From positions 62,001 through 126,000 of the forward strand of contig NZ_VANI01000015.1 in the NCBI RefSeq assembly GCF_005771435.1: a stretch of DNA of 64,000 nucleotides. Direction: 5' to 3'. The position numbers were made by a program, and so were the translations under genes. Position 1 is the stretch's first letter. Each line of letters starts with the position of its first letter. The notes under the pieces were generated by a model that saw only the letters and a program-made list of their open reading frames with translations, did no database searches and was not told where the DNA came from. Origin of the DNA: Microbulbifer harenosus (GTDB lineage Bacteria; Pseudomonadota; Gammaproteobacteria; Pseudomonadales; Cellvibrionaceae). Positions 55,332 through 64,000 of the stretch are shown piece by piece.

Positions 55332-57650
55332 ATGGGAAGCCCATCTGACGCTTTCACCTCAAAATCCTTTCGTTTGACTTACGCCAGTGGTAGAGGCAGG
55401 AACCTGGTGCTGGCTTCCGCCTGCTCCGTGGCCGCCATGTCGCTGGCCTGTGGTGTGGGAACCGCCCACGCCATGGAAAATTCCATCGACACCCTGCTGG
55501 AAGAAGTGCAGGTTGTCGCGCGCAAACGCGGTGACGCGGAGCGCCTGCAGGACGTGCCGGTAGCGGCCACAGCCTATTCCGGTGACCAGCTGGAAGCGCT
55601 GCAGACCCGCGACCTGGAAAGCCTGGCATTCAAGATGCCCAATGTGCAGATGGACGATGCCGGTACCATCAAAAGCACCGCCAACTTCACCGTGCGCGGC
55701 CTTGGGGTAAACAGCTCCATCCCCTCCATCGACCCCACGGTCGGTGTGTTTGTGGATGGCATGTACATGGGGATCAACGCCGGTGTGATTCTGGATCTGT
55801 TCGATCTGGAGGGGATTGAGGTATTGCGCGGTCCGCAGGGGCTGCTGTTCGGTCGCAACGTGACCGGCGGCGCAGTGGTCGTGAAAACCGCCAAGCCCAC
55901 CGAGGAGTTCACCAGCAAGGTGCGCTTCTCCACCACCGCCCAGCAGGAAACCAATCTTGCGGGCACCATTTCCGGCAAGATCAGCGACAGCGTTAACGGA
56001 CGCCTGACTGCTTACTACAGCGATGACCAGGGTTGGTTCGAAAACAAGGCCACCGGCAACGACAACTTCGGTGCCTCAGAAACCTGGTTTGTACGCCCGA
56101 GCTTCACCGTCGACCTGAGCGAGACCGCAGACCTGATTGTGCGCCTGGAAAAAGGGCATGTGGATGCGGACGGTATTACCGGTATCAACCGCGGCGAAGG
56201 TGCCAAAGCGCTGGCCGCATCCGTCGGTATTACCGATTGGGACAACAGCGAAGACTCGTTCGAACTCGCCATCGACGAAGAGGGTTATGCGAAAACCGAC
56301 TGGAGCCAGGCGATTGCCGAATATAACCAGGATGTGGCCTTCGGTAACGGTACCATCACCAATGTGCTGGCGTGGCGCGATTACGAAACCATTGGCGATG
56401 GCGACATCGACTCTACGCCGCTGCCGCTGTTCCACTCCAGCAGCCTGATCGAGCAGGACCAAATCAGTAATGAGCTGCGTTACGCCGGTCGCTTTGGCTC
56501 CACTTCCGTTACCTCTGGACTCTACTGGTTCAGCCAGGACCTGAAATATATGGAAGGCCGCCAGATCCTGGGGGTGCTAGCAGCTTTGGGCGCGCCCTAC
56601 GACCAATTATTCCCGCAGCTGCACAACGGCGGCGGTTTGCAGGATCACGAAGCCAAGGGCGTATTTACCCAGGCGGATATCGACCTGAACGAATCCTGGG
56701 TGCTGACTTTTGGGGGGCGTTATTCGTGGGAAGAGAAAGAAGTACAGATCGCCTCCATCCAACAGAATAATGGCTGTGACCTATACGGCTGCGAAGTCTA
56801 CGAGTTCAACGACAGTGAAAAGTGGAGCGCGTTTACACCGAAAGTTGGCCTGCAGTGGGTGATGAGCGATTCCGCCCAGAGCTACGCTGTGTGGACCAAG
56901 GGCTTCCGCAGTGGCGGTTACAACATGCGTAATACCGTCCCCGGTGAATCTCCGGGGCCGACCGACCAGGAGGAGCAGAACAGCTTCGAGCTGGGTGCCA
57001 AGGTGCAGTGGCTGGATGGCCGCATCAAAACCAATATGGCGCTGTTCCACAACACCATCGACGACATGCAGCGGGAAGTAAACCTGCCGAGCCAGTCCGC
57101 TGGTGTGGCGCAGCTGATCCGCAACACCGCTAATGCCACCATTCGCGGCGCCGAGTTTGAGCTGATGGCGGCGGCCACCGACAATCTGCTGCTGACCATG
57201 AATCTGGGTTACGTGGATGGCGAGTACGACGATATCTGGCTGGATATCAGCGGCGACGGTGTGGTGGATGGGGCGGATTATGCGCTGGAGATTCCGCGCC
57301 TGGCCCCCTGGACCTACGGGGTCGGAATGGTGCACGACCTGCAGCTGGGCAGCTGGGGTGCGCTCACCTCCCGTATCAACTACAACCACCGCGATGCCTC
57401 CGCCTATACCGACAACAACCTCGGCATGTTGAGCGAGGTGGAAATGGTGGACTTCAGCATCGGCATCGAACCGGACGGCGGCAACTATCGCATAGCGCTG
57501 TTTGGCAAGAACATGCTGGACGAAGTCAGCGAGGGCAACGATACCCAGCTGCCCGCAGCTCTCGGCCCCATTGTGATGGGCTCAGGCGCGAGCTTCACCC
57601 CGCTCAACCGCGGACGTATTGTGGGCATCGAGCTGAACTACGAAATCTAA
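55332..57650 (+). CDS. TonB-dependent outer-membrane receptor
   Basis: A 772-residue TBDT starting at ATG 55332 with GGAGAG six bases upstream (a GTG 18 bp earlier is possible). A long signal peptide ends near TAHAMEN at about residue 43. A TonB-box-like stretch (EEVQVVARKR) precedes the plug domain, including VTGGAVVVKTAKP. The rest is a beta-barrel with alternating hydrophobic strands, ending GRIVGIELNYEI. Ligand cannot be named; no iron box is upstream. The neighbouring ACAD pair suggests a lipid, terpenoid or steroid ligand, by context only. Confidence 0.9.
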   Translation: MGSPSDAFTSKSFRLTYASGRGRNLVLASACSVAAMSLACGVGTAHAMENSIDTLLEEVQVVARKRGDAERLQDVPVAATAYSGDQLEALQTRDLESLAFKMPNVQMDDAGTIKSTANFTVRGLGVNSSIPSIDPTVGVFVDGMYMGINAGVILDLFDLEGIEVLRGPQGLLFGRNVTGGAVVVKTAKPTEEFTSKVRFSTTAQQETNLAGTISGKISDSVNGRLTAYYSDDQGWFENKATGNDNFGASETWFVRPSFTVDLSETADLIVRLEKGHVDADGITGINRGEGAKALAASVGITDWDNSEDSFELAIDEEGYAKTDWSQAIAEYNQDVAFGNGTITNVLAWRDYETIGDGDIDSTPLPLFHSSSLIEQDQISNELRYAGRFGSTSVTSGLYWFSQDLKYMEGRQILGVLAALGAPYDQLFPQLHNGGGLQDHEAKGVFTQADIDLNESWVLTFGGRYSWEEKEVQIASIQQNNGCDLYGCEVYEFNDSEKWSAFTPKVGLQWVMSDSAQSYAVWTKGFRSGGYNMRNTVPGESPGPTDQEEQNSFELGAKVQWLDGRIKTNMALFHNTIDDMQREVNLPSQSAGVAQLIRNTANATIRGAEFELMAAATDNLLLTMNLGYVDGEYDDIWLDISGDGVVDGADYALEIPRLAPWTYGVGMVHDLQLGSWGALTSRINYNHRDASAYTDNNLGMLSEVEMVDFSIGIEPDGGNYRIALFGKNMLDEVSEGNDTQLPAALGPIVMGSGASFTPLNRGRIVGIELNYEI

Positions 57651-57679
57651 CCGGACACTTACCTCCTCCAGTCTTGATT

Positions 57680-57707
57680 GGCCCGGCTCTGCCGGGCCTT
57701 TTTTTTT
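57680..57707 (+). terminator. Rho-independent terminator of the TonB receptor gene
   Basis: GGCCCGGC, loop TCT, GCCGGGCC followed by T9. Confidence 0.95.
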
Positions 57708-57753
57708 GTTGTAGGATTTACGCATCGCACACAGGGAACAGAGGTTATAACCA

Positions 57754-58731
57754 ATGCGCTATATCGACTTGCCTGAATGTGGTGGCCCGGAAATGATGCA
57801 ACTTGCAGACGGCGAGATACCGGAGGCGGGTGCTGGCGAGGTACTGATCCGCGTGGCTGCCGCCGGTGTAAACCGCCCGGACCTGATCCAGCGCGCGGGC
57901 TTTTACCCGCCACCACCGGGGGCGTCACCGGTGCTCGGGCTCGAAGTGGCGGGTGAGGTAGCTGCTGTGGGCGACGGTGTGACCCGCTGGCATGTGGGTG
58001 ATCGGGTATGTGCGCTCACCAATGGTGGCGGCTATGCGGAGTTTGCACTTGCTCCCGCCGCGCAGTGCCTGCCGATTCCCGATGGGCTGACCGCGGTGGA
58101 GGCCGCGGCCCTGCCAGAGACTTTTTTTACGGTGTGGAGCAATCTCATGCACCGCGCGCAGCTCAAGCCCGGAGAGGTGCTGCTGGTACACGGCGGCTCC
58201 TCCGGTATCGGTACCACCGCGATTCAGGTTGCGGCCAGCCTTGGGGTGCGGGTACTTGCCACCGCTGGCAGCGCGGACAAATGCGCGGCCTGTGAAAAGC
58301 TCGGTGCCGAGCGCGCAATCAATTATCGCGAGCAGGATTTTGTGGCGGAGGTCCTGGCGGCCACCAGTGGCCGGGGGGCAGACGTTATTCTCGATATGGT
58401 GGGCGGCGACTATGTGGATCGAAACATCCAATGCGCGGCCCGCGACGGGCGCATCGTCAATATCGCATTTCTCGCCGGTGCCAAAGTTGAGGTCAATATG
58501 CTGCCGGTGATGGTGAAGCGCCTGACCTTGACCGGCTCCACCCTGCGGCCGCAACCGCCAGAGGTAAAGGCGGCTATCGCGCGGGACCTGGAGGCGCGGG
58601 TGTGGCCGTTGATTGCGGCCGGCAAAATCCGTCCGCAGATTGCCGCAACATTCCCGCTTGCAGAGGTCGCGGCTGCGCATCGCCTGATGGCCTCAAGTAG
58701 CCATATTGGCAAGATAGTACTGACGGTCTGA
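57754..58731 (+). CDS. NAD(P)H quinone oxidoreductase, PIG3-like
   Basis: A 325-residue zinc-independent medium-chain dehydrogenase. It has the substrate loop AAAGVNRPDLIQRAGFYPPPPGASP near residues 33-57 and the Rossmann motif LLVHGGSSGIGTTAIQVAASLG near 148-169. PIG3/QOR proteins reduce quinones with NADPH. The last 158 bases are overlapped on the opposite strand by the MltF-like gene. It follows a strong terminator and has its own Shine-Dalgarno (GAGG). Confidence 0.9.
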   Translation: MRYIDLPECGGPEMMQLADGEIPEAGAGEVLIRVAAAGVNRPDLIQRAGFYPPPPGASPVLGLEVAGEVAAVGDGVTRWHVGDRVCALTNGGGYAEFALAPAAQCLPIPDGLTAVEAAALPETFFTVWSNLMHRAQLKPGEVLLVHGGSSGIGTTAIQVAASLGVRVLATAGSADKCAACEKLGAERAINYREQDFVAEVLAATSGRGADVILDMVGGDYVDRNIQCAARDGRIVNIAFLAGAKVEVNMLPVMVKRLTLTGSTLRPQPPEVKAAIARDLEARVWPLIAAGKIRPQIAATFPLAEVAAAHRLMASSSHIGKIVLTV

Positions 58732-60958
58732 ATGGTGGAATCGGTGCGCTGTGGCGAGGTTGTGTGGTCTGCGGATGGTACAGCAGACGTATCAGCGCCA
58801 CCTCGCCGGGCGTCAGGGCGGTATAGGCGCGGTAGAGCTTGCTGATATTGCGCACATACTGCACCGGCTCCGCGCCTCGCACAAAACCATACCGGGCGTT
58901 CTTGAAATAGCGCGGTTCCGACAACTTGAGCATGGCGACCTCAACGTTGTCGAACCAGACGTTAGGGTCCAGGTTCAGCGCTTTTGCTGTGCGCTGTGCG
59001 TCGTACAAGTGGCCGATGCCGGCGTTGTAGGCCGCAAGCGAAAACCACAGCCGGTTCTCCAGATTGACATTCCCCGGGAAGCGATTGCGAATCCAGTCCA
59101 GATATTTCACACCAGCTTTGATACCGCGTACCGGTTCGAACAGCGGCGGTGGATAGCCGACTTCTTCGGCGGTGCGGGGCATGACTTGTAGCAGACCCTG
59201 GGCACCAACGGGGGACTCTGCCTTAGGGTTAAAGCTGCTTTCCTGCCACATCTGGGCCACGATAAGGCGCCAGTCAAATTCATGTTCACTGGCAGACTGC
59301 TTCACCAGTTTGTCATACGGGGATAGGGCCTCCCCGGGGCGTAGTCTTGCCAGTATCTTTTCTGTGCCTTGTTTGTTCGGTTTGAAATAGAAGCCGACTT
59401 TCTTGGCGTACTCGCTGGATTTTTTATAGCGAGTCAGAAAGGCGTTCATTTTTTTCAGTAGCGATTCATTGCCCTTGATCACCATCCACCCCTGGGGAAG
59501 CGGGCCGCTGACCAGTGGCCCCGCCAGCAGTTCGTCGCGCAAGGAGGCGCTGACCTCCGCCGCACTGGCGTCGACAATCGTAGCATCGGCTTCTCCTTCG
59601 GCTACCATGTTGACGATGCGTTCGTAACTTACCTCGGGGGCAGCGATTTCAATCTTCACCTGAATACCGCTTTTCTGCAGGCTTTTGGCGATGTCTTCAA
59701 ATATGGTAAAAGCGCGAAGTGTGAGCGTGCGCCCATTCAGATCCTGCAGGCTATGGATGGGTGGCTTGCTACTGCTACTCAGTATTTGTTCTGGCATTGC
59801 GATGTAGGGGATGCTGAAGTCCACTCCCTGTGATTTACGCTGATCGGTAATGGTGGTGGAGGCCCCGGCGAAATCGCCTCGCCCGGCCTTCAGCCAGTCG
59901 ATCAGTGCTTCGTCGTGCGGCACTACGACCAGCTCCAGCTCCAGGTCGTGCTTGTCGGCAAATTTCTTTGCCAGATCGTAATCAAATCCCATTAGAACGC
60001 CTTTCCACATGAAATAACTGGTGGGGCCGTTGTAGGTGAGGAAGCGGATTACTCTGGATTTTTTAATAGTCGCCCAATCCGCTTTTCGCTCTTTGGGCAC
60101 GGTTACCATTTTTCTGGTGAGAAAGTTGTTGATGCGCAACTTGAGCTCCGGTGAGTCCTTGCGCATCGCCCACACAATATCTTCTTCTTCACTGACGAAG
60201 GCGCCTGTTTTGAAATCATCGCGGTAGCTTTTCACCCCTTCGACGATATTGCTGTCGATTACCGTTACTAGATTATTACTCTGGTTCAGACTGTCGAGAA
60301 TATTGTCGACGGTGTCGTCCGGCTGCAGTGCCCGCATCTCCATGCGTGCCGTGGGATTTTTTCTCTGCAGCTCTTCGGCTGTGGCTGCATAGGTACTACC
60401 TTCCATGACGGAAATAATGACGTCCCCAAGTTTGGAAGGGTTGCTGATGTCGGGGCCGTTTACTCCGCTTACCAGTTGCTGCCGGGATCTGGTAATGGTC
60501 TCTGACAACGCAAATTTCTGCTCGCGCTGTTTAGTGCGGGTGAGATTGCCGGTGAAGACATCGGCTCGCCCACTCTGAATCATCTGCAGGGCCTGTTCCG
60601 GCGAGGCCGCGGCCAGCCAGCGAGGGGTGAGCTTGAGTCTCTTGGCGAGATCTGTCGCCAGCTCGTAGTGCAGTTGGGTGACAATAGCGGCGCGGGGAAG
60701 CAGATCTCCTTCGTTCGCGGCGAGCGTGATAAAGCGGATAGTTCCCCGTTTTTTAATGGCCTTTAGATCGCCGGACTCGGTGTAGTTTTCGAAGCGGGTA
60801 TCCTTTTCCACGTGGTATTCCCGCGGTGTCTTCAGGGCCCGTGCTCCGGTCTTCTCGTTATTTGGGTCTCTGTTTTCGCACCCGGCGGTGAACAGTAGGG
60901 TGATTGCGGCGACGATAATTGTGGACAGCAGAATCGAATGGGAGTGCTTTTCGACCAT
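58574..60958 (-). CDS. MltF-like lytic transglycosylase with two solute-binding domains
   Basis: A 794-residue lipoprotein: lipobox LLFTAGC with Cys27. Two periplasmic SBP_bac_3-type domains follow, about residues 60-290 (RGTIRFITLAAN) and 300-530 (SRVIRFLTYNGPTSY), then a SLT lytic transglycosylase domain from about 550, with catalytic Glu573 in MWQESSFNPKAES. MltF has only one SBP domain and about 500 residues, so this is a long form. The last ~51 residues, Pro/Arg rich, overlap antisense with the oxidoreductase gene and look like read-through beyond a lost stop. Confidence 0.88.
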   Translation of the reverse strand: MVEKHSHSILLSTIIVAAITLLFTAGCENRDPNNEKTGARALKTPREYHVEKDTRFENYTESGDLKAIKKRGTIRFITLAANEGDLLPRAAIVTQLHYELATDLAKRLKLTPRWLAAASPEQALQMIQSGRADVFTGNLTRTKQREQKFALSETITRSRQQLVSGVNGPDISNPSKLGDVIISVMEGSTYAATAEELQRKNPTARMEMRALQPDDTVDNILDSLNQSNNLVTVIDSNIVEGVKSYRDDFKTGAFVSEEEDIVWAMRKDSPELKLRINNFLTRKMVTVPKERKADWATIKKSRVIRFLTYNGPTSYFMWKGVLMGFDYDLAKKFADKHDLELELVVVPHDEALIDWLKAGRGDFAGASTTITDQRKSQGVDFSIPYIAMPEQILSSSSKPPIHSLQDLNGRTLTLRAFTIFEDIAKSLQKSGIQVKIEIAAPEVSYERIVNMVAEGEADATIVDASAAEVSASLRDELLAGPLVSGPLPQGWMVIKGNESLLKKMNAFLTRYKKSSEYAKKVGFYFKPNKQGTEKILARLRPGEALSPYDKLVKQSASEHEFDWRLIVAQMWQESSFNPKAESPVGAQGLLQVMPRTAEEVGYPPPLFEPVRGIKAGVKYLDWIRNRFPGNVNLENRLWFSLAAYNAGIGHLYDAQRTAKALNLDPNVWFDNVEVAMLKLSEPRYFKNARYGFVRGAEPVQYVRNISKLYRAYTALTPGEVALIRLLYHPQTTQPRHSAPIPPFRPSVLSCQYGYLRPSGDAQPRPLQAGMLRQSADGFCRPQSTATPAPPGPAR

Positions 60959-61044
60959 GGATTACTCCGCTCTCTCCGGCAGAAGCGACGGTGTAATCCT
61001 AAGGTGCCGGCGGAGCGGATGGTTGCTGGAAAAAAACGGTGGTT

Positions 61045-62442
61045 TTACTCAACCACCGCGGTAATTTCCCCTTCTGCGAGTTTGGCGTGGATTCTCTGCC
61101 CGGAGTAGGTGTCCTGGGCGCGTCGGAGGACCTGATTGTGGTCATCCCGGACAATGGCGTAACCGCGCTCCAGTATCGCCAGCGGGCTGACGCTGTGCAG
61201 CAACTGGCCGGTGTGCGCAATCTGCTCCTGTTTGTGTTGCAGCAGTGCCAGCGCGGATTTGCGCAGGCGCTGTGTATGCTGTTTCAGCTGGACCTGCGCA
61301 CGCTCGATACGGTGGCGGGGGTGTACCTGGGCAAGCGCGCGTTCCAATTGTGCCAGGCGTTGTGCATTGCCGCTTGTGCGCAGCCGAATGGCCGCGCGCA
61401 AGCGCATTTCCAGGTGGTCCAGTTGCTGCGCACGGTTCTGCAGCTGCTCGCGCGGGTGGCGCAAGCGATTGCTCACCAGTTGCACCTGCTGGCGCAGATG
61501 GCGCAGCTGCAGTTCCATGGTGCGCGTCAGCCGCCAGCGGATCCCGTCGATCTCTTCGCTGAGCGCGGCGGCATTGGCACTGGCGATCTCAGCAGCAGCG
61601 GACGGGGTGGGTGCGCGCACGTCGGCCACGAGGTCGGCAATGGTGGTATCGGTCTCATGGCCCACCGCGGAGATGGTGGGGATGGGGCAGGCTGCCAGCG
61701 CGCGCGCGACAATCTCTTCATTGAAGGACCACAAATCTTCCAGCGAGCCACCACCGCGTCCCACAATCAACAGGTCGTGCCGCTGCAGACGGCCTGCGAG
61801 CTCAATAGCGCGTGCGATCTGCTGCGCGGAGCCCTGTCCCTGCACCTGCACCGGGATCAGTTCGATTTTTGCCGCCGGGTAGCGCCGCCCCAGCACCTGG
61901 ATCATGTCCCGCACCGCGGCTCCGGTGGGGGAGGTGATGATGCCAATCGTGGCGGGCAGGTAGGGCAGGGGCTTTTTGCGTGCGAGGTCGAACAATCCCT
62001 CCGCCTGCAGCTTGGCCTTCAGCTCCTCCAGCTGGCGCATCAGGGCGCCGAATCCCGCCTCTTCGAGGTGCTCGATGATCAGCTGGAATTCCCCGCGGCC
62101 CTCATACAGGCTGACACGGGCGCGGGCGAGCACTTCGCGGCCATTAGCCGGCCGGAACCGGACCATCTGGTTGCGCCCCCGGAACATGGCGCAGCGCACC
62201 TGGGCGCGGGCATCCTTGAGGGTGAAATACCAGTGCCCGGAACTGGGCGCGGCGAAATTGGAGATCTCTCCGCTTACCCACAACAGCGGTACACTGCCCT
62301 CCAGCAGTTGCTTCACCTCCCGGTTGAGATCGCTGACCGTCAGGACGGGCCGCCCGTCGGTGGGCAGCGGGGATCGGGAAGTGGGCATAACTGGTGGGAA
62401 ATCTGGCATTTCATTCTCATGGGGTGTGATCTGGGCGGCCAA
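61045..62442 (-). CDS. xseA: Exodeoxyribonuclease VII large subunit
   Basis: A 465-residue protein with an OB-fold domain (LTVSDLNREVKQLLEGSVPLLWVSGEISNFAAPSSGHW, residues 34-71) and the nuclease core: GIITSPTGAAVRDMIQVLGRRYP near 158, LIVGRGGGSLEDLWSFNEE near 218, and VGHETDTTIADLVAD near 256. The C-terminal region is a coiled coil. With XseB it degrades single-stranded DNA. The xseB gene is not in the window. Start ATG 62442; an internal ATG at 62409 is possible. Divergent from guaB. Confidence 0.95.
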   Translation of the reverse strand: MAAQITPHENEMPDFPPVMPTSRSPLPTDGRPVLTVSDLNREVKQLLEGSVPLLWVSGEISNFAAPSSGHWYFTLKDARAQVRCAMFRGRNQMVRFRPANGREVLARARVSLYEGRGEFQLIIEHLEEAGFGALMRQLEELKAKLQAEGLFDLARKKPLPYLPATIGIITSPTGAAVRDMIQVLGRRYPAAKIELIPVQVQGQGSAQQIARAIELAGRLQRHDLLIVGRGGGSLEDLWSFNEEIVARALAACPIPTISAVGHETDTTIADLVADVRAPTPSAAAEIASANAAALSEEIDGIRWRLTRTMELQLRHLRQQVQLVSNRLRHPREQLQNRAQQLDHLEMRLRAAIRLRTSGNAQRLAQLERALAQVHPRHRIERAQVQLKQHTQRLRKSALALLQHKQEQIAHTGQLLHSVSPLAILERGYAIVRDDHNQVLRRAQDTYSGQRIHAKLAEGEITAVVE

Positions 62443-62499
62443 TATTGCAAGTAAGTCCTTTCGGGTAAAGAGTTTTGCCCATCCACGGCAAATAGTCTT

Positions 62500-62527
62500 T
62501 TGCTTCCGGGCGCAATGTGGCTATAAT
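62500..62527 (+). promoter_or_regulatory. guaB promoter
   Basis: TTGCTT (62500-62505), 16-bp spacer, TATAAT (62522-62527), about 43 bp before the start codon of guaB. Confidence 0.65.
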
Positions 62528-62564
62528 CGCGCCGATACCCATTCCCGCTCAGTTTGAGGTTTGA

Positions 62565-64000
<1,436 letters not shown>

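Noticed and set aside
61039-62454. A 471-codon plus-strand open frame over xseA
   Set aside because: Antisense shadow; xseA carries all conserved motifs.

Overview
The window is a contiguous piece of a GC-rich gammaproteobacterial chromosome. Protein content (MetZ, PhoP/PhoQ-like pair, HscC, TgpA-type transglutaminase, PldA, many TonB/FadE-type genes, a glucosylglycerate cassette, repeated REP-like palindromes) suggests a marine, aerobic, heterotrophic member of the Cellvibrionales/Alteromonadales neighbourhood, for instance Microbulbifer or a relative. This taxonomic call is inference from gene content; there is no rRNA or other marker in the window. No rRNA, tRNA, CRISPR array, prophage, integrase or transposase gene was seen.

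Layout. 1-4600: the 3' end of metZ, then a three-gene MoxR/DUF58/transglutaminase operon. 4683-8181: two MFS transporters and an HPP-family membrane protein, closed by a 114-bp nested inverted-repeat element. 8356-12263 (minus): a compact three-gene glucosylglycerate set (HAD phosphatase, GT81-like synthase, GH13_18-like phosphorylase). 12545-16715 (minus): a His-rich glycine-zipper protein, SppA, a DUF2069 protein, WrbA and a glutaredoxin-type ArsC. 16782-24533: BrkB/YihY, a TlpA-like lipoprotein, a cystine-type DAACS symporter, a glycine-zipper protein, a PepSY protein, a PhoP/PhoQ-like two-component pair and a polysaccharide deacetylase. 24673-33184: an M20 dipeptidase facing a run of minus-strand metabolic and small genes. 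33260-35894: an arsRC-acr3-arsH arsenic operon with a palindromic operator inside its promoter. 35898-36986: a PA0069-type radical SAM gene with a textbook LexA box over its promoter. 37125-42218: glutamate-synthase-like protein, CPA1 antiporter, a small membrane protein, a DUF2279 protein and phospholipase A. 42258-48240 (minus): threonine catabolism (kbl-tdh) and a thiamine-diphosphate decarboxylase plus aldehyde dehydrogenase, probably arginine/guanidino catabolism. 48582-52321: hscC, a J-like/RDD membrane protein and pdxH. 52329-57650: a pair of acyl-CoA dehydrogenases that look like one heteromeric enzyme, then a TonB-dependent receptor. 57754-64000: a quinone oxidoreductase, an MltF-like lytic transglycosylase with two solute-binding domains, xseA, and guaB running off the window end.

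Functional threads are compatible-solute metabolism, arsenic resistance, envelope maintenance (SppA, PldA, MltF-like, glycine zippers, PhoPQ) and acyl-CoA/amino-acid catabolism. The most informative unlisted signals are the LexA box upstream of the radical SAM gene, the operator embedded in the ars promoter, three families of palindromic repeats (a MITE-like element, two REPINs, one dRS3-like hairpin), the HPD-to-RPD change in the HscC partner, and the 3' antisense overlap of the MltF-like gene. No clearly undescribed multi-gene system was found; the HscC/J-RDD pair and the double-SBP transglycosylase are the best leads.
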